A stretch of 64,000 nt of DNA from UBA117 sp049975245 (GTDB taxonomy: Archaea > Methanobacteriota > Methanobacteria > Methanobacteriales > Methanobacteriaceae). Both the position numbers and the translations under genes were made by a program. Below are positions 48,311-57,398 of this stretch, piece after piece. A model generated the notes under the pieces. That model searched no databases, was not told the origin of the DNA, and saw nothing but the letters and a program-made list of their open reading frames with translations. Each line of letters opens with the position of its first letter. The first letter of the stretch is position 1. The stretch covers positions 20,553 through 84,552 of the forward strand of contig JBNGDB010000009.1 of NCBI GenBank assembly GCA_049975245.1. The letters run 5' to 3'.

Positions 48311-49858
48311 ATGAAAAATAATACATGGGGATTAGTAGACGCGTTTTTTGATCAGTACAATTTGGTAGACCACCATATCAAATCATACAACGACTTTGTA
48401 AATCATAGGATACAAGATATAATAGACATAACAGAAGCTATAGTTTTAGAACAAGGTGAATATTCGGTTAAAACCGGGAAATTGATGATAGAAAAGCCAT
48501 TTACAAAAGAAGCTGATGGATCTAAAAGTCAGATATATCCTACAGAAGCTCGACTAAGAAATTTAACTTATTCGGCTCATATGTATCTGGAGATGGCCTT
48601 AATTAAAAAAGGAGAAGAAGAACCTGATTTTGAAAAAGTATATATTGGCGAGCTACCTTTAATGCTAAAGTCAGATATATGCCATCTTAATGGGTTAAAT
48701 CATGACGAATTAGTAGAAAATGGGGAAGACCCTCAAGATCCAGGGGGATATTTCATTGTTAATGGTTCGGAAAGAGCTATTGTAACAATGGAAGAGATAG
48801 CTCCAAACAAAATCATATTGGAAAGAATTGGAGAAGTAGAAGATAGAAGAGCTCGAGCAATTGTTACCTCTATTAAAAGTGGTTTTAGAGCTAGAATTTC
48901 CTTAGAATACCGGAAACCCCGAAAAAGCGGTGTTTTTCTCAGAATATCATTCCCTTATGTTCCAGGTGAAATACCACTGGTAGTACTTTTAAGGGCTTTA
49001 GGACTGGGAACCGACGAAGAAATTATTACAAAAATATCCGATGATTTTAATTTCCAGATGGTTGTTGCCGACGATATCCAAGTTTCAGAACCAACACTGA
49101 AACTAGAACCTGAAACAATGGAAGAACTCTCGATGGAAGAAAAAAGAGAGTACATGATTAATAGTGCTATTAAATACATAGGTAATCGGGTCGCCAAAGG
49201 TATGACCGAAGAATACCGTATCAAAAGAGCAGAAGATGTAATAGATAGATATCTCCTACCCCATATGGGTGTTGAACCAGAAAACAGAGCAGAAAAGGCG
49301 ACATATTTGGCTGAAATGACAGAAATGTTACTCCAAGTTATTTTTGAAATGAGAGAACCTCATGATAAAGATCATTACACTAATAAAAGGCTCAGAGTAT
49401 CTGGAGATTTAATGGAAGATTTATTCCGGGTGGCATTTACCAGCCTAACTAGGGATATGACTTATCAATTGGAAAGAAGTCTGGCACGTGGTAAAGAACC
49501 TTCAGTAAAACAAGCAGTAAGATCCGATGTTTTAACTGAAAATATAAAACATGCCATTGCCACTGGAAACTGGGTCGGCGGAAGAGCTGGTGTAAGTCAG
49601 CTATTGGATAGAACCAGTTATATGGGAACATTATCACATTTGAGAAGAGTAGTTTCTCCTCTAAGCAGAAGTCAACCTCATTTTGAAGCTAGAGATCTTC
49701 ACCCTACACAATATGGAAAAATATGTCCAAACGAAACTCCTGAAGGACCTAACTGTGGTTTGGTGAAAAATCTAGCGCTATTATCAAAAATATCAGAAGG
49801 TTCCGATCCTGAAGAAATAGAAAATGTGATTAAGAAGATGGGAATTTTAGATTCTTAA
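48311..49858 (+). CDS. rpoB2: DNA-directed RNA polymerase subunit B'' (N-terminal half of B)
   Basis: The N-terminal half of the second-largest subunit, about 515 residues. The conserved protrusion and fork elements include SKSQIYPTEARLRNLTYSAHMYLEM, GGYFIVNGSERAIVTMEEIAPN and LHPTQYGKICPNETPEGPNCGLVKNLAL. The ATG at 48311 has GGAGG upstream, so the earlier in-frame extension is not used. B is split in two, as in many methanogens; rpoB' follows 16 bp later. Confidence 0.97.
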   Translation: MKNNTWGLVDAFFDQYNLVDHHIKSYNDFVNHRIQDIIDITEAIVLEQGEYSVKTGKLMIEKPFTKEADGSKSQIYPTEARLRNLTYSAHMYLEMALIKKGEEEPDFEKVYIGELPLMLKSDICHLNGLNHDELVENGEDPQDPGGYFIVNGSERAIVTMEEIAPNKIILERIGEVEDRRARAIVTSIKSGFRARISLEYRKPRKSGVFLRISFPYVPGEIPLVVLLRALGLGTDEEIITKISDDFNFQMVVADDIQVSEPTLKLEPETMEELSMEEKREYMINSAIKYIGNRVAKGMTEEYRIKRAEDVIDRYLLPHMGVEPENRAEKATYLAEMTEMLLQVIFEMREPHDKDHYTNKRLRVSGDLMEDLFRVAFTSLTRDMTYQLERSLARGKEPSVKQAVRSDVLTENIKHAIATGNWVGGRAGVSQLLDRTSYMGTLSHLRRVVSPLSRSQPHFEARDLHPTQYGKICPNETPEGPNCGLVKNLALLSKISEGSDPEEIENVIKKMGILDS

Positions 49859-49874
49859 GCGGGAGGCAGATTTT

Positions 49875-51686
49875 GTGGAAAAAGCTAAAATTTACATTAA
49901 TGGTAAACTAATAGGAAGCTGTGAAGAACCTGAAAAATTTGTAGAAGAAATTAGGCAAAAAAGAAGATCAGGTGAATTGTCTGACGAGACTAATATAACT
50001 TATTATCAAGAAACTAATGAAATTTACATATTTAACGATCCTGGAAGGGCTAGAAGACCTCTCATAATAGTTAAAGAAGGTAAATCTATGTTAGAAGATG
50101 AAACTCTTACTAAACTAAATAAAGGAGATATAGAGTGGAAAGATCTTCTAAATGAAGGTATAATTGAATATTTGGATGCTGAAGAAGAAGAGAATTCATA
50201 CATTGCCATGTCCCCAGATCAGTTAAATGAAGATCATACTCACTTGGAAATAGACCCATCAACTATGCTGGGAATATGTGCCGGTATTATTCCCTATGCT
50301 AACCACAATTCATCACCAAGGAATACGATGGAAGCAGGGATGACTAAACAAGCCCTTGGTTTATATGTTTCCAATTACAATCTGAGAACAGATACACGGG
50401 CACACCTTTTACATCATCCCCAATTGCCTTTAGTAAAAACTAGGATCATTGATGCCACTGCATATGATAAAAGACCTTCTGGTCAAAATTTTGTGGTTGC
50501 TGTTATGTCTTATGAAGGCTACAATATGGAAGATGCTCTCATTCTCAATAAAGCTTCAATAGAGAGAGGATTGTCAAGGTCATCATTTTTTAGATCTTAT
50601 GAGGCCTCAGAAAGAAGATATCCCGGCGGACAGGAAGATAGATTTGAAGTACCGGAAAAAGGGGTTAGAGGTTACCGATCAGAAGAAGTTTACAAACATT
50701 TAGATGAAGACGGAGTTGTGAATCCTGAATCTGAAGTTAAATCAGGAGACGTTCTTATAGGAAAAACTTCTCCGCCCCGATTTTTAGAAGAAATAGACGA
50801 ATTTGGAACAGTTGCTGAGAGAAGAAGAGAAACATCTGTAACAGTAAGACATGGAGAAAAAGGTATTGTAGACGCTGTTCTTTTAACTGAAACTGTAGAA
50901 GGAAGTAAGCTTGCTAAAATAAGAGTTCGAGATCAAAGACAACCTGAATTTGGTGACAAATTTGCTTCAAGACACGGTCAGAAGGGTGTTGTAGGCCTAA
51001 TAGTTTCACAAGAAAATATGCCCTTTACTGAAGAAGGTATTGTTCCAGATTTAGTTGTAAATCCTCACGCTATTCCTTCAAGAATGTCTGTAGGACAGGT
51101 TTTAGAGATGTTAGCCGGTAAAGCTGGTTGTTTAGAAGGAAAAAGAATGGATGGAACACCTTTCAGCGGAGATCATGAATACGAAATAAAGGAGCAATTA
51201 AAAGCCAATGGCTTTGAAACTGCTGGTGTGGAATCTTTATATAATGGGATTACAGGTGAAAGGATAGAAGCAGAAATATTTATTGGAGTGGCTTACTACC
51301 AGAAATTACACCACATGACTTCTGACAAAGTTTACGCCAGATCCAGAGGACCAGTTCAGGTTTTAACCCGACAACCAACAGAAGGTAGGGCTAGAGAAGG
51401 TGGTCTTAGATTTGGAGAGATGGAAAGAGACTGTCTCATTGCTCATGGTGCAGCATTAGCCTTGAAAGAAAGATTACTCGACGAATCGGACAAATACGAA
51501 GCAATGGTATGTGGAGATTGCGGAATGATAGCCATATATGATCGAATTAGAGATAAAAAATACTGCCCAATATGTGGAGAATCAGATTCATTCCCTGTAG
51601 AAATTTCATATGCTTTCAAATTATTACTTGATGAACTTAAAAGTCTATGTATATATCCTAGATTGGTCTTAGAGGATAAAGCATAA
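49875..51686 (+). CDS. rpoB1: DNA-directed RNA polymerase subunit B' (C-terminal half of B)
   Basis: The C-terminal half of subunit B, 603 residues. It carries the hybrid-binding and catalytic-support region with GYNMEDALILNKASIERGL, QPEFGDKFASRHGQKGVVG, and the C-terminal zinc site CGDCG...CPICG. The start is GTG at 49875 with GGGAGG upstream. Together with rpoB'' it makes a full-length Rpb2 equivalent. Confidence 0.97.
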   Translation: MEKAKIYINGKLIGSCEEPEKFVEEIRQKRRSGELSDETNITYYQETNEIYIFNDPGRARRPLIIVKEGKSMLEDETLTKLNKGDIEWKDLLNEGIIEYLDAEEEENSYIAMSPDQLNEDHTHLEIDPSTMLGICAGIIPYANHNSSPRNTMEAGMTKQALGLYVSNYNLRTDTRAHLLHHPQLPLVKTRIIDATAYDKRPSGQNFVVAVMSYEGYNMEDALILNKASIERGLSRSSFFRSYEASERRYPGGQEDRFEVPEKGVRGYRSEEVYKHLDEDGVVNPESEVKSGDVLIGKTSPPRFLEEIDEFGTVAERRRETSVTVRHGEKGIVDAVLLTETVEGSKLAKIRVRDQRQPEFGDKFASRHGQKGVVGLIVSQENMPFTEEGIVPDLVVNPHAIPSRMSVGQVLEMLAGKAGCLEGKRMDGTPFSGDHEYEIKEQLKANGFETAGVESLYNGITGERIEAEIFIGVAYYQKLHHMTSDKVYARSRGPVQVLTRQPTEGRAREGGLRFGEMERDCLIAHGAALALKERLLDESDKYEAMVCGDCGMIAIYDRIRDKKYCPICGESDSFPVEISYAFKLLLDELKSLCIYPRLVLEDKA

Positions 51687-51727
51687 ATTAAAAATTTTAA
51701 ATATTATGGAGAGAATTAAAGGAGAGA

Positions 51728-54343
51728 ATGTTCTTGAGAGGAATTTTAAAAAAGATTTCCCAAATTAATTTTGGATTAATGTCTCCAGAAGATATCAGGA
51801 AAATGTCAGTAACTAAAATTATGACACCTGACACCTATGATGAAGATGGATACCCTATAGAAAATGGTCTAATGGATCCTCGTCTAGGAGTGATTGACCC
51901 TGGACTTAAATGTAGAACTTGCGGATCTAAAGGTGGGGAATGTCAAGGCCACTTTGGTAGTATAAATTTGGCAAGACCGGTTATCCATGTTGGTTTCGCA
52001 GATACTATTCATAAAATACTACGGTCAACTTGTAAAAGTTGTGGAAGGATACTGTTAACTGAAACGGAAATTACACATTACAAAGATAAAATAGAAAATC
52101 TTATAAAAAATGAGGAAAGCCTAACTCAAATTATAAAGGAAATATACACTGTTGCTAGAAGAGATAAATGTCCTCATTGCGAAGAAGAACAGGAAGACGT
52201 TAAAATAGATAAACCAGTATCTATTGTTGAAGGCAACTACAAACTCACACCTAGTGAAGTTAGAGAAAGATTGGAATTAATTATTCCTGAAGATGGACTA
52301 ATTCTAGGGGTGAACCCTGAAGTTGCAAAACCAGAATGGATGGTTTTAACAGTTTTACCAGTTCCACCAGTTACAGTAAGACCCTCCATTACCTTAGAGA
52401 CTGGAGAAAGATCCGAAGATGACTTAACACATAAACTAGTGGATATTTTAAGGATTAATCAGCGATTAAAGGAAAATATGGAGGCAGGAGCTCCTCAACT
52501 TATTGTAGAAGATCTTTGGGAACTTTTACAGTACCACGTTACTACTTATTTTGATAATGAAGCTTCCGGTGTTCCGCCTGCCAGACACAGATCAGGAAGA
52601 CCTTTGAAAACACTCGCTCAGCGATTGAAAGGTAAGGAAGGTAGATTTAGAAGTAATTTGTCTGGTAAAAGAGTTAATTTTTCAGCGAGAACTGTAATAT
52701 CTCCTGATCCAAATATAAGTATTAATGAAGTAGGTGTTCCGGAATTAATAGCCAAAGAAGTTACTGTCCCGGTATATGTAACTGAATGGAATATGGAAGA
52801 GTTAAAAGAATATATCAACAACGGACCGGATATTCATCCTGGAGCTAATTATGTTATCAGACCAGATGATCGAAAGATCAGAATTTACGATGAAACCAAA
52901 GAACTGGTTACTGAAAAATTAGAGCCCGGTTATATAGTGGAAAGACACTTGAAAGATGGAGATGTTGTTCTATTTAACCGTCAACCATCCCTCCACAGAA
53001 TGTCAATGATGGCACACGAAGTTCGAGTATTGCCATATAAAACATTCAGATTGAATCTTTGCGTATGTCCTCCTTATAACGCTGACTTTGATGGTGACGA
53101 GATGAACATGCACGTTTTCCAAACTGAAGAATCCAGGGCGGAAGCTAAATCTTTAATGCGGGTGCAGGAACATATTTTATCACCAAGATTTGGTGGACCT
53201 ATCATAGGAGGAATCCATGATCATATCTCTGGTGCTTACCTGCTAACTAAAGAAGATTCAATATTTGAGGAAGATGTAGTATTCCAGATGTTGATTCGAT
53301 CTAAACTCCCTATTCCTAAAAAAACCGGTAAACCTTGGACTGGAAAGCAAATATTCAGTCTTTTACTGCCAGATGATCTTAATCTAGTTTATAAAGCAGA
53401 GATTTGTAGAAAATGTGATGAATGTCTCCGTCAGGAATGTAAAAATGATGCTTACGTAGTAATTGAAGATGGTAATCTAAAATCTGGAGCAATTGACGAC
53501 AAAGCCTATGGTGCATTTTCCGGTAAAATATTAGATCATATAGTCAAGGAATATGGAACCGATAGAGCGCGTGAATTTTTGGATGCATCGACTAAACTTG
53601 CTATTTCGGGTATAATGGTAAAAGGGTTCACTACCAGTACCAATGACGAAGAGATACCTCGCGAAGCTAAAGAAAGGATTGAAGAACTTCTTGATAAAGC
53701 AGAAAATCGTGTTGAGCAGTTAATCGAAGCTTATAAAAATGAAGAACTGGAACCATTACCTGGCAGGAGTCTGGAAGAAACTCTGGAAATGAAGATAATG
53801 CAAGTTTTAGGTGAAGCAAGGGATAAATCTGGAGAAATTGCAGAAAGTTACTTTGGAATGGATAACCACGCAGTTATAATGGCTTTAACTGGAGCTAGAG
53901 GATCTATGTTGAATCTTACTCAGATTACTGCTTGTGTAGGTCAGCAATCTGTCCGTGGTGGCCGTATAAAAAGAGGATATTCCGAAAGAACCCTTCCACA
54001 CTTTAAAAAAGGTGAATTAGGTGCTAGAGAAGGGGGCTTTGTGCACTCAAGTTATAAAAAAGGTCTTGATCCCTTGGAATTCTTCTTCCACGCAATGGGT
54101 GGTAGAGAAGGTCTGGTAGATACTGCAATAAGGACTGCACAAAGTGGTTACATGCAGCGTAGATTGGTCAACGCATTGCAAGACTTGAATGTCAAACCGG
54201 ACGGCACTGTAATGGATAATAGAGGAGTAGTTATCCAAACAATGTACGGTGAAGATAAAGTAGATCCTGCAAAAAGTGATTATGGAAAAGTTGTAGATAT
54301 TGATAAGCTAATTGAGGGAATGAGAATAAAAACCGGCAAATAA
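51728..54343 (+). CDS. rpoA1: DNA-directed RNA polymerase subunit A' (N-terminal part of the largest subunit)
   Basis: The largest subunit's N-terminal part, 871 residues, with the catalytic magnesium loop NADFDGDEMN, the clamp zinc motifs CRTCGSKGGECQGHFG and CKSCG...CPHC, and RHRSGRPLKTLAQRLKGKEGRFR. The bridge-helix region ends in GGREGLVDTAIRTAQSGYMQRR. ATG at 51728 is used; an in-frame TTG two codons later is an alternative. rpoA'' follows after 72 bp. Confidence 0.97.
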   Translation: MFLRGILKKISQINFGLMSPEDIRKMSVTKIMTPDTYDEDGYPIENGLMDPRLGVIDPGLKCRTCGSKGGECQGHFGSINLARPVIHVGFADTIHKILRSTCKSCGRILLTETEITHYKDKIENLIKNEESLTQIIKEIYTVARRDKCPHCEEEQEDVKIDKPVSIVEGNYKLTPSEVRERLELIIPEDGLILGVNPEVAKPEWMVLTVLPVPPVTVRPSITLETGERSEDDLTHKLVDILRINQRLKENMEAGAPQLIVEDLWELLQYHVTTYFDNEASGVPPARHRSGRPLKTLAQRLKGKEGRFRSNLSGKRVNFSARTVISPDPNISINEVGVPELIAKEVTVPVYVTEWNMEELKEYINNGPDIHPGANYVIRPDDRKIRIYDETKELVTEKLEPGYIVERHLKDGDVVLFNRQPSLHRMSMMAHEVRVLPYKTFRLNLCVCPPYNADFDGDEMNMHVFQTEESRAEAKSLMRVQEHILSPRFGGPIIGGIHDHISGAYLLTKEDSIFEEDVVFQMLIRSKLPIPKKTGKPWTGKQIFSLLLPDDLNLVYKAEICRKCDECLRQECKNDAYVVIEDGNLKSGAIDDKAYGAFSGKILDHIVKEYGTDRAREFLDASTKLAISGIMVKGFTTSTNDEEIPREAKERIEELLDKAENRVEQLIEAYKNEELEPLPGRSLEETLEMKIMQVLGEARDKSGEIAESYFGMDNHAVIMALTGARGSMLNLTQITACVGQQSVRGGRIKRGYSERTLPHFKKGELGAREGGFVHSSYKKGLDPLEFFFHAMGGREGLVDTAIRTAQSGYMQRRLVNALQDLNVKPDGTVMDNRGVVIQTMYGEDKVDPAKSDYGKVVDIDKLIEGMRIKTGK

Positions 54344-54415
54344 TGTAATTATTGTTTGTTATAATTTATTAAATTTAAAATAACATATTTCACAACCGGG
54401 TTTTTAGGTGATTTT

Positions 54416-55564
54416 GTGCAAGATTTGGAAAAAAAAGTTGTAAAAATTATGAAAAAAAAGAAGGCTGACTTCCCAGAAAGTTTGATTAAAGAGATTGCTG
54501 AAGCTTCAGAGAGGCATGATCTAACTGACAAAGAGTTAAACGAATTGATAGCTCAAATAAAAAAGGCTTATGAGCGTGCCAAGGTTGAAGATGGAGAAGC
54601 AGTAGGAACAGTTGCTGCACAATCTGTAGGAGAACCTGGTACTCAGATGACAATGAGAACTTTTCACTATGCAGGAGTAGCCGAACTTAACGTTACACTG
54701 GGTCTTCCCAGATTAATCGAAATTGTTGATGCTCGTAAAAAAATATCAACCCCTACCATGGCCATATATTTTGAGGAAGAATTCCGATCTGATGAAGAAT
54801 TCGTGAGAAAAATGGCAAACAAGATTGGTAAGAGCACCATGAATGACATCATAAAAGATTTCAACATAAATTATGCTGAAATGAATGTTATTGTAGAATT
54901 AAACGAAGAAAAGATCCATGACAAAAGATTAGATTATGATGACATTATAGCTCGAATTGAAAAAGCTTTTAAAAGAGTACATATAGATAACAACATACTA
55001 AGTTTTGAACCTACAACTTCTAACATTAGAGAATTGCGACTTTTAGCTGATAAAATACGAGATTTACAAATAAGCGGTGTTAAAAACATCGGAAAAGTCG
55101 TTATAAGTAAGGAAGATGAGGAATGGGTAATACACACCGAAGGTTCAAATCTTGGAACTGTTCTTAAAATGGAAGGTATAGATAAAGTCAGAACCACCAC
55201 CAATGATATCCATGAGATTGAAAAAGTTCTAGGAATAGAAGCAGCACGAAACTCCATAATACATGAAGCACAGCGTACCATGGAAGAACAAGGATTAACT
55301 GTAGATGTGAGACACATAATGCTAGTTGCAGACATGATGACTGCCGATGGTTCAGTTAAATCAATTGGTCGGCATGGTATAAGTGGTGAGAAAGCAAGTG
55401 TTCTTGCTAGAGCTTCTTTTGAAGAAACTGGAAAACACCTTTTAAGGGCCAGTATTCGTGGTGAAATTGATCATCTTACCGGTATAATTGAGAATATTAT
55501 AATAGGACAACCAATACCTCTGGGAACAGGATCAGTTGGTGTCGTTATGAAACAAAAAAAATAG
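54416..55564 (+). CDS. rpoA2: DNA-directed RNA polymerase subunit A'' (C-terminal part of the largest subunit)
   Basis: The C-terminal part of the largest subunit, 382 residues, beginning with a charged helix and then GEAVGTVAAQSVGEPGTQMTMRTFHYAGVAELNVTLGLPRL (trigger loop and cleft). The GTG start at 54416 is three bases after AGGTGAT. GRHGISGEKASVLARASFEET near the C-terminus matches the Rpb1 jaw-to-C-terminal region. Confidence 0.97.
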   Translation: MQDLEKKVVKIMKKKKADFPESLIKEIAEASERHDLTDKELNELIAQIKKAYERAKVEDGEAVGTVAAQSVGEPGTQMTMRTFHYAGVAELNVTLGLPRLIEIVDARKKISTPTMAIYFEEEFRSDEEFVRKMANKIGKSTMNDIIKDFNINYAEMNVIVELNEEKIHDKRLDYDDIIARIEKAFKRVHIDNNILSFEPTTSNIRELRLLADKIRDLQISGVKNIGKVVISKEDEEWVIHTEGSNLGTVLKMEGIDKVRTTTNDIHEIEKVLGIEAARNSIIHEAQRTMEEQGLTVDVRHIMLVADMMTADGSVKSIGRHGISGEKASVLARASFEETGKHLLRASIRGEIDHLTGIIENIIIGQPIPLGTGSVGVVMKQKK

Positions 55565-55574
55565 GAGGCAGTAG

Positions 55575-55871
55575 ATGGACATAGATAGAGGAATTAGAGT
55601 CGCTGTTGATACAGGAAATGTTACATTAGGATCAGATAAATCAATTCAAGAATTAAAATTAGGTAAAGGAAAGCTGGTAATAATAGCAGAAAACAGTCCT
55701 GAAGATATTAAGGAAGATGTTATGTATTATTCAAAATTATCAGATATTTCAATTTATACCTTTAAGGGTACTAGCGTGGAGTTGGGATCAGTTTGTGGTA
55801 AACCATTTTCAGTAGCCACACTCATAGTTAAGGATCCTGGAGATTCAAATATATTAGAAGTAATGGGGTAA
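55575..55871 (+). CDS. rpl30e: 50S ribosomal protein L30e
   Basis: A 98-residue L7Ae-fold ribosomal protein. The pattern TGNVTLGSDKSIQELKLGKGKLVIIAENSP near 15-44 and SVCGKPFSVATLIVKDPGDS match L30e. The ATG at 55575 has GGAGG upstream, inside the 10-bp gap from rpoA''. Its place between rpoA'' and nusA is standard in archaea. Confidence 0.95.
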   Translation: MDIDRGIRVAVDTGNVTLGSDKSIQELKLGKGKLVIIAENSPEDIKEDVMYYSKLSDISIYTFKGTSVELGSVCGKPFSVATLIVKDPGDSNILEVMG

Positions 55872-55876
55872 TTTCT

Positions 55877-56308
55877 GTGACTATAAAATTTACAACCAAT
55901 GAAATAAGATACATAGCCCTTTTTGAAAGTATGACTGGGGCTATGGTAAAAGACTGTATAATAGATGATGAAAGTGGTAAAATAACATTCCTAGTTAAAA
56001 ACGGCGATATGGGACTCGCAATTGGTAAAAGAGGAAGTACTGTTACCAAAGTCCAGAAAACCGTGGATAAGGGTGTTGAAGTCATAGAACATTCCGAAGA
56101 TCCAGTGGAGTTCATTAACAATTTAATGGCCCCTGCAAAAGTTAGAAGTATCAGAATACTTCAAAAAGAAAATGGGGAAAAAATAGCAACTGTAGAAACA
56201 GATGCTAGGAATAAAAGGACTGCCATTGGAAAAGGTGGGCAAAATATAGAAAGAGCAAGAATATTAGCCAAAAGGCAGCACAACATTAATAACATTGTGA
56301 TAAAGTAA
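55877..56308 (+). CDS. nusA: Archaeal NusA-like transcription factor
   Basis: A 143-residue protein with two KH domains: GLAIGKRGSTVTKVQK near 50 and AIGKGGQNIERARILAKRQH near 120. The S1 domain of bacterial NusA is absent, as in archaea. The start is GTG at 55877, 5 bp after rpl30e. Expected to bind RNA during elongation or termination. Confidence 0.95.
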   Translation: MTIKFTTNEIRYIALFESMTGAMVKDCIIDDESGKITFLVKNGDMGLAIGKRGSTVTKVQKTVDKGVEVIEHSEDPVEFINNLMAPAKVRSIRILQKENGEKIATVETDARNKRTAIGKGGQNIERARILAKRQHNINNIVIK

Positions 56309-56374
56309 TTAAGGAATAAAATTCTAATCACGATAATATTGTTAAAATATCATATTTATAGAGGAGGAGTTTCA

Positions 56375-56800
56375 TTGCCGGGATTATTCGCAGCTAAAAA
56401 ACTTAAAAAGAACAGACAAAATTTTAGATGGAAAGATACGCATTACAAAAGAAAATTATTAAGATTAGATGTTAAAGCTGATCCATTAGAAGGTGCACCT
56501 CAAGCAAGAGGAATTGTAATCGAAAAAGTAGGGATAGAAGCAAAACAGCCTAACTCTGCTATAAGAAAATGTGTAAGGGTTCAGCTAATCAAAAATGGAA
56601 AACAGTTAACTGCCTTCGCACCTGGAGACGGCGCTATAGGATTTATTGATGAGCACGACGAGGTTATGATTGAAGGTATAGGTGGACCATCTGGTAGATC
56701 CATGGGAGATATTCCAGGAGTAAGATGGAAAGTAACCAAAGTTAACAATGTAGCCTTAGAAGAAATGGTTAAGGGTAAAATAGAAAAACCAGTGAGGTAA
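56375..56800 (+). CDS. rps12: 30S ribosomal protein S12
   Basis: Decoding-centre protein, about 141 residues, starting at TTG 56375 (MPGLFAAKKLKKNR) with GAGGAGG upstream; the longer frame before it is not conserved. KQPNSAIRKCVRVQL and GRSMGDIPGVRWKV are the S12 signatures. Confidence 0.96.
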   Translation: MPGLFAAKKLKKNRQNFRWKDTHYKRKLLRLDVKADPLEGAPQARGIVIEKVGIEAKQPNSAIRKCVRVQLIKNGKQLTAFAPGDGAIGFIDEHDEVMIEGIGGPSGRSMGDIPGVRWKVTKVNNVALEEMVKGKIEKPVR

Positions 56801-56805
56801 TTTTT

Positions 56806-57366
56806 ATGACTCAGGTGTTTGATAAATGGGATTTAGAAGAGGTGAAAGTAGAGGACTTGGGTTTAGTAAATTATATTTGCTTAGACGAAATATTAGTTCC
56901 ACACACCTTAGGAAGACATGTTAAAAGACAGTTTGCCAAATCTAGAGTTTCAATCGTGGAAAGATTGATTAACAAAATTATGAAAACCCAAAGAAACTCT
57001 GGAAAGAAAAATAAGGCTTACAATACTGTGAAAGGTGCTTTAGAAATTATTAACAAACGTTCAAAACAAAACCCAGTCCAGATACTGGTAAAAGCTGTGG
57101 AAAATACCGCTCCCAGAGAAGAGACCACTCGTATCAAATATGGTGGTATTGGATATCAGGTAGCAGTGGACATTGCACCACAGCGAAGAGTAGACTTGGC
57201 TTTAGGTTTCATAACCAGAGGTTCGTTACAATCCTCATTTAAGAGTAAAAGGTCTGTAGAAGAAGCTCTTGCTGATGAATTATTATTAGCATCAGAATAT
57301 GATACTAGAAGCTTTGCTATTCAGAAAAAAGAAGAAAAAGAGAGAATTGCAAGATCTGCCCACTAA
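56806..57366 (+). CDS. rps7: 30S ribosomal protein S7
   Basis: A 186-residue small-subunit head protein. RHVKRQFAKSRVSIVERLINKIMKTQRNSGKKNKA is the N-terminal helical part and NTAPREETTRIKYGGIGYQVAVDIAPQRRVDLAL the conserved centre. It starts 5 bp after rps12. The N-terminal extension of about 35 residues is usual in archaea. Confidence 0.97.
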   Translation: MTQVFDKWDLEEVKVEDLGLVNYICLDEILVPHTLGRHVKRQFAKSRVSIVERLINKIMKTQRNSGKKNKAYNTVKGALEIINKRSKQNPVQILVKAVENTAPREETTRIKYGGIGYQVAVDIAPQRRVDLALGFITRGSLQSSFKSKRSVEEALADELLLASEYDTRSFAIQKKEEKERIARSAH

Positions 57367-57398
57367 GATTAGGGATAATAACTATTAAGGTGATTACA